Shown: piece after piece, positions 26,025 through 33,416 of the stretch
How the letters are laid out: each line of letters begins with the position of its first letter
Position numbering within the stretch: position 1 is the first letter of the stretch
Notes under the pieces: generated by a model
Seen by the model: the letters and a program-made list of their open reading frames with translations, nothing else
What the model was told of the DNA's origin: nothing
Database searches by the model: none
Position numbers and translations under genes: made by a program
Origin: Gallionellaceae bacterium
Lineage (GTDB): Bacteria > Pseudomonadota > Gammaproteobacteria > Burkholderiales > Gallionellaceae
Reading direction: 5' to 3'
Length of the DNA stretch: 35,693 bases
Assembly: GCA_030834965.1 (NCBI GenBank)
Contig: JAUQWW010000085.1
Location: 1-35,693 of the forward strand

Positions 26025-26594
26025 ATGCAAGCGAACCGATTGTCATTTCTGTGCAATATCCTGAAGCGCTCCATGCTGCTGACTGCGGCATTGCTGCTCG
26101 CCGGATGCACCGGCATTCCCGATGGCGTCACGCCGGTCAGCGGTTTCAGGGTCGATCGCTATCTGGGCACCTGGTATGAGATCGCGCGCCTCGATCATAG
26201 CTTCGAGCGAGGCCTTGTTGATGTCTCGGCCACTTATCAGACCAGGCCGGATGGCGGCATTGATGTACTCAACCGTGGCTACGACCCGGCCAAAAAAGCC
26301 TGGCGCGAGGCCAAAGGCATCGCATATTTCCTCGGCCCCCCAGACATCGCCAGCCTGAAAGTGAGTTTCTTCAAACCATTCTACGGCGGGTATCACGTGA
26401 TGGCGCTCGATCCGCATTATCGCTGGGCCATGGTGGCCGGGCCCTCGCACAAATATTTCTGGATACTTGCACGCACGCCTGACCTGCCCGACGACGTGCT
26501 GAACAACCTGTCGCAGGTCGCGCGCAATGCCGGCTTCGACCTGAACGGATTAATTCGTGTCAGCCATGGCAGCGCGGCGGCCACAGGCAAATGA
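26025..26594 (+). CDS. blc: bacterial lipocalin (Blc-like outer-membrane lipoprotein)
   Basis: A 189-residue precursor with lipobox LLAGC (Cys28). The lipocalin signature YLGTWYEIARLDHSFERGL begins at about residue 47, and later strands include VSFFKPFYGGYHVMALD and YFWILARTPDLPDDV. Blc-type proteins bind fatty acids or lysophospholipids at the outer membrane. AAGGGAG precedes the ATG, while an open frame extends back to 25857 inside the NfeD gene. The stop overlaps the start of the CIA30-like gene. Confidence 0.92.
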   Translation: MQANRLSFLCNILKRSMLLTAALLLAGCTGIPDGVTPVSGFRVDRYLGTWYEIARLDHSFERGLVDVSATYQTRPDGGIDVLNRGYDPAKKAWREAKGIAYFLGPPDIASLKVSFFKPFYGGYHVMALDPHYRWAMVAGPSHKYFWILARTPDLPDDVLNNLSQVARNAGFDLNGLIRVSHGSAAATGK

Positions 26595-27109
26595 GCGTCA
26601 CGCCGATAATCCTGGATGACCGCAGCAGCAACACGCTATCCGCGAGCAATGGAGCGGACTGGAGAGCGATCTCCGATACAGTGATGGGTGGCGTGTCATC
26701 CGGAAGCCTCAAGCCGGCAGTGATGGACGGCCGTGCCTGCCTGCGCTTGACCGGTGAAGTAAGCCTGGAAAACAACGGAGGCTTCGTTCAGGCCAGCCTG
26801 GACTTGAGCGCATCCGGCTTGCTCGATGCCGGCGACCATGCCGGCATCGAGATCGAAGTGTTCGGCAACGGAGAAACCTATAACCTGCATCTGCGCACCG
26901 GCGACACCCGCATCGTCTGGCAATCATACCGGGCGAGTTTTCAGGCAACGCCTAGCTGGCAAACCCTGAGGCTGCCATTCGAAAGCTTCCAGCCACACCG
27001 CATCGACCAGCCTCTTGATAAACACAGGTTGCGCCGGCTGGGTGTGGTCGCCATCGGCAGGAAGATGCACGTGGACATCTGCATCGCCCGATTGTCCCTG
27101 TATAAATAG
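26591..27109 (+). CDS. CIA30 family (complex I intermediate-associated protein 30) protein
   Basis: A 172-residue single-domain protein with CIA30 signatures: WRAISDTVMGGVSSG near the N-terminus, GFVQASLDLSASG, YNLHLRTGDTRIVWQSYRAS and WQTLRLPFESFQP. The fold is a galactose-binding-like jelly roll. Mitochondrial CIA30 assists complex I assembly; bacterial members are uncharacterised, and I infer no specific substrate. There is no signal peptide. The ATGA overlap with the lipocalin gene indicates coupled expression, and no respiratory complex I gene is near. Confidence 0.85.
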   Translation: MSVTPIILDDRSSNTLSASNGADWRAISDTVMGGVSSGSLKPAVMDGRACLRLTGEVSLENNGGFVQASLDLSASGLLDAGDHAGIEIEVFGNGETYNLHLRTGDTRIVWQSYRASFQATPSWQTLRLPFESFQPHRIDQPLDKHRLRRLGVVAIGRKMHVDICIARLSLYK

Positions 27110-27130
27110 TGATCCGGCACGACGAATTTA

Positions 27131-27216
27131 GCCCCGTTCGGGCTGAGCTTGTCGAAGCCTGCCATGAGCCTGTCGAAGTGACCCATGCACCTTTCGACAA
27201 GCTCAAGGCGAACGGG
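27131..27216. repeat. TTCGACAAGCTCA-type inverted repeat element
   Basis: The left arm at 27132-27157 (CCCGTTCGGGCTGAGCTTGT and on to GAAG) and the right arm at 27191-27215 (CTTTCGACAAGCTCAAGGCG and on to ACGGG) are inverted copies around a 33-base centre. The centre contains a further GAGCCTGTCGAAG partial copy. This is the widespread extragenic repeat of many Proteobacteria. It differs from the GC-rich REP family elsewhere in the window. Confidence 0.8.
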
Positions 27217-27316
27217 CTTCAAACATAACTCTGCGCAAACACCTATCGGCTGTGAAAGTAAGAACCCCAGGCTAATCGGCAGCTTCAGCTTGTGTTCCGG
27301 CGTATGGATTCATAAT

Positions 27317-27367
27317 ATGCAGACCGTGATTGAGAAGGAGCGTAAAAATTATGAGCAAGCCACTTAG
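27317..27367 (+). pseudogene. possible C-terminal stump of a BrnT-type toxin gene
   Basis: The frame ending in TAG at 27365-27367 reads MQTVIEKERKNYEQAT. Its KERKNYEQ end resembles the terminal segment of BrnT toxins, which normally precede and slightly overlap CopG-type antitoxin genes. Here the overlap with the antitoxin start is 17 bases. The rest of a roughly 90-residue toxin is absent, and a palindromic repeat lies 100 bases upstream. The match is short, so this is a suggestion. Confidence 0.4.
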
Positions 27368-27617
27368 ACCCATCCCCAAATTCGCCAGCGAGGCAGAAGA
27401 GCGCGCAGTCTGGGAAAAGCACGACTCCGCCGATTACGTGGATTGGGCCAAAGCCAAGCGGGCCGTAATGCCGAACCTGAAACCCACGACCAAGACTATC
27501 TCGCTGCGCCTGCCCCAGCACATGCTGGGCCCGATCAAGGCCGCCGCCAGCACACGCGATGTGCCACATCAATTGCTGATCAAGGTGTGGCTGCAAGAGA
27601 AATTGCATAGCCACTGA
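27351..27617 (+). CDS. CopG/BrnA-type antitoxin, apparently orphan
   Basis: An 88-residue protein of the CopG antitoxin family. The N-terminal toxin-neutralising part is PIPKFASEAEERAVWEKHD with SADYVDW. The C-terminal ribbon-helix-helix is TKTISLRLPQHMLGPIKAAA and then DVPHQLLIKVWLQEKL. It should bind DNA as a dimer and, in an intact system, a BrnT toxin. AAGGAG lies ten bases before the ATG. The toxin gene expected upstream seems reduced to a stump, and no toxin follows, so it is probably a remnant or a free regulator. Confidence 0.82.
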   Translation: MSKPLRPIPKFASEAEERAVWEKHDSADYVDWAKAKRAVMPNLKPTTKTISLRLPQHMLGPIKAAASTRDVPHQLLIKVWLQEKLHSH

Positions 27618-27779
27618 GGTGGGATGCGGGAGTTGCATCCGTTTCCATCAACCTTTCCTATCGCATCACACTGGAGTTTTTGATACACGACGAACAAATC
27701 ATTCCCGCACACGTAGGGAATCATGCCGTGGTGTACTAGCAGACAAATCTGTGCTTCTGATTATTACTCTCAACAACTG

Positions 27780-28685
27780 ATGTCCTCTGCCATTTCCCGC
27801 GACCGCTGGCTGCTCCCACTGGGCCTTTTCATTCTCTCCGTCACATGGGGATACACATGGGTGCTGGCAAAGCAGGGACTGGCCTACGCACCGCCCTTCG
27901 CTTTCGCGGCAGAGCGTTGTGTCGGCGGTGCGCTGGCTTTGTTTCTGGCGCTCAAGCTCATGGGCAGGCCGCTCAAGCTGGTCGCGCCCGGAGCGACGCT
28001 CGCCATAGCCTTGGCGCAAGTGACAGGCTTCATGGTGTTTTCAAACTGGTCACTCGTGGAAGGCGGCCCCGGAAAGACGGCGGTGCTGATCTTCACCATG
28101 CCCATCTGGACGCTGCTGCTCGCCTGGCCGATTCTGGGCGAGCGCATCCGCGGCAAACAGTGGCTGGCCGCTGCCAGCACGCTCACCGGACTGATGCTGA
28201 TCATCGAGCCCTGGAACTTGCACTCCAGCCTGTTCAGCAAATTTCTGGGCGTCATCGCCGCATTGTGCTGGGCCATCGGCACCGTACTCGTCAAACGCCT
28301 GCGCGCCACGCAACAGGTTGACCTGCTCTCCCTCACCGCCTGGCAGACACTGATCGGCGCCGTGCCGCTGGTACTGCTGGCGGCCGTAGTCCCCGAACGC
28401 CCCACCGACTGGTCCGCGTCCTACATCGGCATCCTTGCCTTCATGTCCGTGATCAGCACGGCGCTGTGCTGGTGGCTATGGATCACCCTGCTCGACAGGG
28501 TGGCCGCATGGGAAGCCAGCCTTTCCGTGCTCGGCACGCCGGTGGTGGCGATTGTTTCCTCACGCCTGATGCTGGGGGAGGATTTCAGGTTCGGCGAAGT
28601 GACGGGCATATTGCTCATAGGCGTGGGGCTGGCGCTGTTGTCGCTGATTGGATGGGCTGCCAATCGGCACAGTCCGATGAAGTGA
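27780..28685 (+). CDS. EamA-type (DMT superfamily) transporter
   Basis: A 301-residue inner-membrane protein with ten hydrophobic segments in two EamA repeats. Typical features are SVTWGYTWVLAKQGL in the first segment, PIWTLLLAWPILGERI at the end of repeat one and VVAIVSSRLMLGED in repeat two. Members export amino acids or other small metabolites, but the substrate cannot be assigned. The ATG at 27780 begins the family-like sequence. No Shine-Dalgarno sequence is evident, and the frame is open back to 27723. Confidence 0.85.
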   Translation: MSSAISRDRWLLPLGLFILSVTWGYTWVLAKQGLAYAPPFAFAAERCVGGALALFLALKLMGRPLKLVAPGATLAIALAQVTGFMVFSNWSLVEGGPGKTAVLIFTMPIWTLLLAWPILGERIRGKQWLAAASTLTGLMLIIEPWNLHSSLFSKFLGVIAALCWAIGTVLVKRLRATQQVDLLSLTAWQTLIGAVPLVLLAAVVPERPTDWSASYIGILAFMSVISTALCWWLWITLLDRVAAWEASLSVLGTPVVAIVSSRLMLGEDFRFGEVTGILLIGVGLALLSLIGWAANRHSPMK

Positions 28686-28701
28686 AGCGGTACATTGCCC
28701 C

Positions 28702-28730
28702 TTGCTTAGTTATATAAATACTTATATATT
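28702..28730 (+). promoter_or_regulatory. promoter and likely operator of the HigB/HigA-type pair
   Basis: TTGCTT (28702-28707) and TATATT (28725-28730) are separated by 17 bases. A perfect inverted repeat, TATATAA (28711-28717) and TTATATA (28722-28728), overlaps the spacer and -10 box, as expected for an antitoxin-bound operator. The toxin ATG is at 28737, so transcription would begin at or next to the start codon. Confidence 0.6.
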
Positions 28731-28736
28731 GCATCC

Positions 28737-29060
28737 ATGAAACCGCTCAAGTTCATCGGCTCCAGCGAAGATGATCTGTCCGAATTCCCCAAGGAGGCAA
28801 AGGGCGCGGCAGGGCATGAGCTTTGGCAAGTCCAGCTTGGTTTGATGCCATCGGACTGGAAACCGATGCTGAATGTCGGCACGGGCGCTTATGAAATCCG
28901 CATTCGCGTTCTGGGCGAATGGCGCGTGATTTACGTGGCGAAATTCGCCGATGCGGTTTATGTGCTGCATGCCTTCCAGAAGAAGACACAGCAGACACGC
29001 AAGGAAGACATCGCGCTGGCTGCCGCCCGCTACAAGCAACTCAAGGAGAGTGCAAAATGA
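28737..29060 (+). CDS. HigB/RelE-type toxin (phage Gp49-like)
   Basis: A 107-residue protein of the Gp49-like/HigB branch of RelE toxins. It has KFIGSSEDDLSEFPKEA, then GAYEIRIRVLGEWRVIYVAKF and YVLHAFQKKTQQTRKEDI, in which the Lys/Arg-rich strand corresponds to the RNase-like active surface. Such toxins cut mRNA on the ribosome. It precedes its antitoxin gene and overlaps it by four bases. There is no Shine-Dalgarno sequence, and the promoter position suggests a leaderless message. GTG or upstream alternatives are not evident. Confidence 0.88.
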   Translation: MKPLKFIGSSEDDLSEFPKEAKGAAGHELWQVQLGLMPSDWKPMLNVGTGAYEIRIRVLGEWRVIYVAKFADAVYVLHAFQKKTQQTRKEDIALAAARYKQLKESAK

Positions 29061-29350
29061 AAAAGGAAAAATTCAAAGTCACCGAATCCTGCGGCAACGT
29101 ATTCCTCGACCTCGGCTTCTCGCCTGAAGAAGCCACCATCCTCGCCATGCGCTCCCAACTGATGGGCGAGCTGCGCATCAAAATCCGCGACATAGGATGG
29201 ACACAAGCCGAAGCCGCCCAGGTGCTCGGCATTTCCCAATCGCGCGTCTCCGACCTGATATGCGGCAAGTTCGAGAAATTCAGCCTGGACATGCTGATTA
29301 CGTTGGCGACGCGGGCGGGGAAAAAAGTGGAGCTGAAGCTGGCGGCGTGA
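29057..29350 (+). CDS. XRE-type HTH antitoxin (HigA-like)
   Basis: A 97-residue protein with a helix-turn-helix at about residues 50-75 (WTQAEAAQVLGISQSRVSDL) and the family segment GKFEKFSLDMLITLATRAGK. It matches the HTH_37-type antitoxins that partner Gp49-like toxins. It should neutralise the upstream toxin and repress the palindromic promoter. The start at ATG 29057 overlaps the toxin stop (ATGA). The longer frame back to 28919 lies inside the toxin gene. Confidence 0.9.
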   Translation: MKKEKFKVTESCGNVFLDLGFSPEEATILAMRSQLMGELRIKIRDIGWTQAEAAQVLGISQSRVSDLICGKFEKFSLDMLITLATRAGKKVELKLAA

Positions 29351-29394
29351 TTGCGGAGCAAGAAACCGTGGTCTGCCCCCAATTATTCCATGCT

Positions 29395-30072
29395 TTAAGC
29401 GCCTTCCATTGCCTTCTTCCAGCTGCGGAGAGGGATATGGGTCTGCAGGCGGCGAATGGCACAGTCGGCAAGTTCAGCGTTGATCTCGTGACCCACTGCT
29501 GCGGCAATATCCAGAGTGGCATCCCCATTCAGCTCCTTAAGCCTTTCAATAGCGGCCTGCGCATATGCAACAGGAATCACCGGATCACTCTCTCCATGCA
29601 GCAAGTGCAAGGTTGTTAACTCGGGTGCTTTTTCTGGAAGCTGCGCAAAGCGACCGGAAAATGCCAGGACTCTTCTCACGCCGCCATCATGCGCGATGCT
29701 GAATTCCAGGGCCATGATCGCGCCCTGCGAAAAACCGATCAATGCAGTGTCAGACTGCAAAATATTGAAGCGATCCTGGGCCTGTTTCACCAGCGCATGC
29801 AGACCCGGCATGGCCTCGGCAACCCGCGCTGCCCGATTGTCTTCGGTCACACCGCTTATTGAAAACCATTGGCGGCCATGACCACCGCCATCAAATGGGT
29901 GCGTGCCTTCCGGCAGGAAAAATGCCGCACCTGGAAACACCTCCTTAAGATAATTTGCCAAGGGCACAAGATCAGACGGTTTCGAACCGATACCGTGCAA
30001 CAAAATGAAGAACTGCTTTGCAGGCATAGCGTCGGGCAGCAGTTCGATACCCGGAAAGGTATTTTCAGTCAT
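29395..30072 (-). CDS. ypfH: YpfH-like serine esterase (phospholipase/carboxylesterase family)
   Basis: A 225-residue cytoplasmic alpha/beta hydrolase. The oxyanion-hole segment is FFILLHGIGS, the nucleophile elbow GFSQGA (Ser115), the acid in HGESDPVIP (Asp163) and the histidine in VGHEI (His195), so the triad is complete. Length and the PEGTHPFDGGGHGRQWF segment fit E. coli YpfH and the carboxylesterase family; natural substrate unknown. Start 30072 is chosen because GGAGA lies eight bases upstream, whereas the ATG at 30093 has none. Confidence 0.88.
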   Translation of the reverse strand: MTENTFPGIELLPDAMPAKQFFILLHGIGSKPSDLVPLANYLKEVFPGAAFFLPEGTHPFDGGGHGRQWFSISGVTEDNRAARVAEAMPGLHALVKQAQDRFNILQSDTALIGFSQGAIMALEFSIAHDGGVRRVLAFSGRFAQLPEKAPELTTLHLLHGESDPVIPVAYAQAAIERLKELNGDATLDIAAAVGHEINAELADCAIRRLQTHIPLRSWKKAMEGA

Positions 30073-30307
30073 TAATTTTCTCCAGCGACTCATTTCAACA
30101 TGTTTGCAAGTATGCCGGAAAATTCACATTTGCTAGCGATTGCATGACGTGTGAGTCGGGAGCATGCTGCGTCTGATCGGTGCCGATTGACCTTGATAGG
30201 ATGGGCGGCCAGCCGCCCCAGTGCGATGAAGTAAAGCCGTTACGGAATGAAGGATAAAAAAAGAGTAAGGGCGGTATACTCGGCGGCGAACAATAATTCA
30301 AACCTGA

Positions 30308-30321
30308 CCACCTTAAGTGGT
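30308..30321. other. small hairpin upstream of the nuclease gene
   Basis: ACCAC and GTGGT flank CTTAA, giving a five-base-pair stem about 35 bases before the nuclease start. It could be a regulatory site or chance. The wider 263-base region upstream of the gene shows TATACT at about 30274 but no matching -35 box. Confidence 0.3.
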
Positions 30322-30356
30322 GTTTATTAACAATAAGAGCTCCATAGGACGTGACC

Positions 30357-32576
30357 ATGGAAGATATCCTCGAACGTGTAGGCTGCCCCTCTGCACCGCT
30401 CATTAAGTACCCACGTCCCCCGATCGGCGAAGGCGAGATCAACGCACTAATACACAATCTCCAAGAGGAGCCCACTTTCCGAGGAGTTTGGACTCTCGCA
30501 GACGACTGTTGTCCGGTAGCCATTCTTCACGCGCTAAATGAGAAGAACTTTCGTGCTGCACGTACCAGTATGACTGGTGTTCTTGCATGGAACTGGCCTA
30601 CCCATTTTGGCAAGCTTCTGAGTTTTTCCTTAGTCATGCCAGGAGAGCGCTCTCCCCGAATCTTTGTTCCAGATAACTGCGCTTTGGCACGTGCGGTCTG
30701 TGAGCGTGGATGCATTGCCTTTGCGGTCAGCCATGGCAAGCAACTCTCGCCGTTCTACCTGGCTGATTTTACAAAGCACCCCGAGCACCCCGATATGCTT
30801 GAGGCTCTTCGCGCCGTGCTGCGTTTCGAAAATGATGAGCATTTCCTATTCCGCGACGACGAGATTGCCTTTTGGTTGATGATGTGTGACCCAATGTCGC
30901 ATTGGAATGTCGATCTCCCACTGCAAGATTCGATGCGTGCAAGATGGGCGTTTAACTACGTGCATGTAATCAAACATCTGAATTTAGAGTTGCTGGACGT
31001 CCGCGCTCACGGCGTGTTGAACGATGCGTATGCTAACGATGATGCCCGTGCGAATGCTCCGGTTGTAATGCCATTTTTTGATGAGGTCATGCGTGTCATC
31101 ATTTCGCCATCCACGACAACGGCAAATGCCATCAAGATGGTGAGTTCTGCAATTACTGATCCAACGAAGTTAGGCGACTTGGTTAGCGGAGTATTCACGA
31201 GCTTTAAGAAAGAAGTCCTTGTCGACCAGCTCAAATGGGTAGTTCGCGATCTGCTATGGGCAAGCCTATGGAGCCCCACAGTAACGAAAAGCGGCCTTCG
31301 CCGCCCGTGGCTTGATGGAAGGAACGAATCAGGTGACGTTGTGGTTCGGTACATCGACCTTGATCCCACTGCTTTGGGGGAAGACGCGCGCTGGTATTGG
31401 GCCAGCTTCGAATTCCAGGAGCTATTTGACATAGGGAACGTCATAACGGGCAAAGATGTGCCGATCCCACGAATTCCCTTATATCAACAATTGTCTGATC
31501 TCAAACTCGAATGCACTGAAGCCGAAGCCACAGATGCAATCACGGAGCTCTTGGCCGAGGCACTTGAGAACCGCCAGTGGAGTGTACCTTGGGGAGCGCG
31601 TGTGCAGATTGACGTTGGATCGCTCAAATACCTTGATATCTACGAGATTGAGGGCGAATTCATCGCGCTCTTCCGGGACTTACACGAGCGGTTCATGATG
31701 GTCCCAGTAAACGTGTCAACAGGAAAATATAGCCCTCCATTTATTCTCAAGGCCGAAGAAAACATCGAAGACAAAGACAAAATCGAAGAAAACACTCAGG
31801 CGGCACTAGCGCTTGTTCTCATTGTCGCTTCAGTTGTTCGTGACTTTCTAGTCGTTGAAGATCGTCAGTCACAGTTTGCGGCGAGGCCAGCTAAGCGGCC
31901 CCGCTGCGCTACCAATCAAGCACTGTCGATTATCTATCTACCACGGGTGCGGTATCTAAATCCGGATATCGGAGCATTCCACAAAGCGCTGGCCGGAGAC
32001 AAGCACCATGCGGCGCATAATGTGAATGCACACCTGCGGAAAGCCGAGAAAGCGTCTGCGGAGCAGATGCTGCTCGCGATGCGATACGGTTTTAGTATTC
32101 CGCGCGGTTACACGTTCGTTCGTCCGCACCGCAGGGGCGACGCTGTCACGCAGGAGCGTCAGCGTTTATATCGTAGCCGCTCGGCCTCTGCCATTCTTTA
32201 TCGCGCTCTGGCGAAGGCTCCGTCTGGGTCGCGTCCGGCGTGGTTTGATTTTGAGAAAGACGTCGCCGCAGTACTATCACAGATGGGCCTACGGGTAGTT
32301 CACCAAGCCGCTTCCCGCAACGGCGATGGCGGTGTTGACATCTATGCTCACGACGAGGCTGAAGATCGAGTGTGGGCGATACAGTGCAAGTGCTATGCAT
32401 CTTCGCGGAAGGTTGGTCCAGATGTTGTTCGCGAACTTGCCGGAAGCCTTCATAGATATCCAGAAGGAACACGCGGAATGATTGTGACCACATCATCATT
32501 CACGCTAGGCGCAATTGTGGAGGCTGTAACCCTTAACATCAAAACAATTGACGGCTCGCAATTCTTAGCCCTTTAA
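30357..32576 (+). CDS. large protein with C-terminal Mrr-type restriction endonuclease domain
   Basis: A 739-residue protein. The last hundred residues form a restriction endonuclease-like (Mrr_cat) domain: FEKDVAAVLSQMGL (Glu633), GDGGVDIYA (Asp661), IQCKCY (Gln676, Lys678) and a terminal IKTIDGSQFLAL, the D-QxK version of the PD-(D/E)xK core. Residues 1 to about 480 match no family I know. They end in an acidic linker (EENIEDKDKIEEN, about 467-480) followed by a hydrophobic helix. Residues about 580-593 (IPRGYTFVRPHRRG) form a basic motif before the nuclease. The architecture suggests sensing plus DNA cleavage, as in type IV modification-dependent restriction, but the target is unknown. ATG 30357 has AGGA seven bases upstream; GTG 30351 is an alternative. 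No methyltransferase gene is adjacent. Confidence 0.8.
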   Translation: MEDILERVGCPSAPLIKYPRPPIGEGEINALIHNLQEEPTFRGVWTLADDCCPVAILHALNEKNFRAARTSMTGVLAWNWPTHFGKLLSFSLVMPGERSPRIFVPDNCALARAVCERGCIAFAVSHGKQLSPFYLADFTKHPEHPDMLEALRAVLRFENDEHFLFRDDEIAFWLMMCDPMSHWNVDLPLQDSMRARWAFNYVHVIKHLNLELLDVRAHGVLNDAYANDDARANAPVVMPFFDEVMRVIISPSTTTANAIKMVSSAITDPTKLGDLVSGVFTSFKKEVLVDQLKWVVRDLLWASLWSPTVTKSGLRRPWLDGRNESGDVVVRYIDLDPTALGEDARWYWASFEFQELFDIGNVITGKDVPIPRIPLYQQLSDLKLECTEAEATDAITELLAEALENRQWSVPWGARVQIDVGSLKYLDIYEIEGEFIALFRDLHERFMMVPVNVSTGKYSPPFILKAEENIEDKDKIEENTQAALALVLIVASVVRDFLVVEDRQSQFAARPAKRPRCATNQALSIIYLPRVRYLNPDIGAFHKALAGDKHHAAHNVNAHLRKAEKASAEQMLLAMRYGFSIPRGYTFVRPHRRGDAVTQERQRLYRSRSASAILYRALAKAPSGSRPAWFDFEKDVAAVLSQMGLRVVHQAASRNGDGGVDIYAHDEAEDRVWAIQCKCYASSRKVGPDVVRELAGSLHRYPEGTRGMIVTTSSFTLGAIVEAVTLNIKTIDGSQFLAL

Positions 32577-32638
32577 ACGTAAAAGGTAGCGAAGTCGAAT
32601 GTTTTACACGGAAGCTTGCGAGGGCCGCAACACGGATG

Positions 32639-32965
32639 TTATACGCCAAGCATTCTGCGCGACAGAAGTGTCTGCATGTCGCGCCGACCATCTGCAATGA
32701 GGTAGACAATCACTTGTTTGCCGCTGACCCGATAGATGAGCCGGTAGGGTTTGAAATGTGCCTGACGATATTCGCGGATGCCAAGGGCGAGCAGTTCTTT
32801 GGGATAGGAGCCGCGCTCAGGATAGTCCGCCAATGAGTCGGCTACCTCCATCAGCTTGTCCAGAACGTAATTTGCATTGGCCTGCGTGTCGTTTTCGGCG
32901 ATGTAGTCATAGATCGTTTCAAGATCGCGCTCGGCGCTGTGCGTGAGCAATACTTTGAAGCTCAT
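32639..32965 (-). CDS. RelE/ParE-type toxin
   Basis: A 108-residue RelE/ParE superfamily protein. It opens MSFKVLLTHSAERDLETIYDYI, continues with LADYPERGSYPKELL, and ends in REYRQAHFKPYRLIYRV and VIVYLIADGRRDMQTLLSRRML. ParE members poison gyrase and RelE members cut mRNA, and the sequence does not settle which. Its ATG at 32965 lies ten bases after the antitoxin stop. An open frame back to 33019 runs through the antitoxin end. Confidence 0.9.
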   Translation of the reverse strand: MSFKVLLTHSAERDLETIYDYIAENDTQANANYVLDKLMEVADSLADYPERGSYPKELLALGIREYRQAHFKPYRLIYRVSGKQVIVYLIADGRRDMQTLLSRRMLGV

Positions 32966-32975
32966 TTTGCTGGGA

Positions 32976-33251
32976 TCACTTTTCCGCAATCTTTTTGGAG
33001 CGAAGGCGGCGAGCGACATTTGCGATGGGTGTGGTCTTGCCTTCTGCGATTTCCTGATTGCCCAGTGCCAGTATCTTCAGGAGCGCCAATGTTTCCTGTG
33101 TGTTCTCATAGGTGGCGATGTCTTGCATGACCGCCCTTGCTTCGCCGTTTTGGGTGATCAGCAAGGGTTCGCGGTTTTCCGACAGGTTTTTGAGCACCTC
33201 GGCGGCATTGGCCTTGAGATAACTGATTGGTTTGATGTTTGCCGGGCGCAT
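32976..33251 (-). CDS. Phd/YefM-type antitoxin
   Basis: A 91-residue protein with the Phd/YefM N-terminal DNA-binding fold: IKPISYLKANAAEVLKNLSE, then EPLLITQNGEARAVMQDIATYE. The basic, flexible C-terminus (NVARRLRSKKIAEK) would wrap the toxin. A strong AAGGAGAAGG site precedes the ATG and a good promoter lies further upstream. It is first in the antitoxin-toxin operon, the usual order for Phd/RelE pairs. Confidence 0.92.
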   Translation of the reverse strand: MRPANIKPISYLKANAAEVLKNLSENREPLLITQNGEARAVMQDIATYENTQETLALLKILALGNQEIAEGKTTPIANVARRLRSKKIAEK

Positions 33252-33279
33252 GACCTTCTCCTTAAGGTAGTTCAGACCG

Positions 33280-33308
33280 AATATAGTCTTTTAATGGTCT
33301 CATGGCAA
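33280..33308 (-). promoter_or_regulatory. promoter of the Phd/RelE operon
   Basis: On the minus strand TTGCCA (33308-33303) and TATATT (33285-33280) are separated by 17 bases. AGAC and GTCT flank the -10 box as a short inverted repeat, a possible antitoxin operator. The predicted leader is about 20 bases and contains AAGGAGAAGG. Confidence 0.6.
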
Positions 33309-33416
33309 GTTTGTCATGAGGCCCAAGTGGGTCAGCTCCGTCGCTTGGGTTAAAATAATTACGGTTTTTCCACAATTATTTTCAAACTCACTTTGACTCC
33401 CGCCTCCCGCTCTCCA

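Noticed and set aside
32577-32660. integron attC-like sequence (GTTATAC) after the nuclease gene
   Set aside because: The core does not fit GTTRRRY and no matching inverse core or paired inner boxes are visible, so a cassette origin is not supported.
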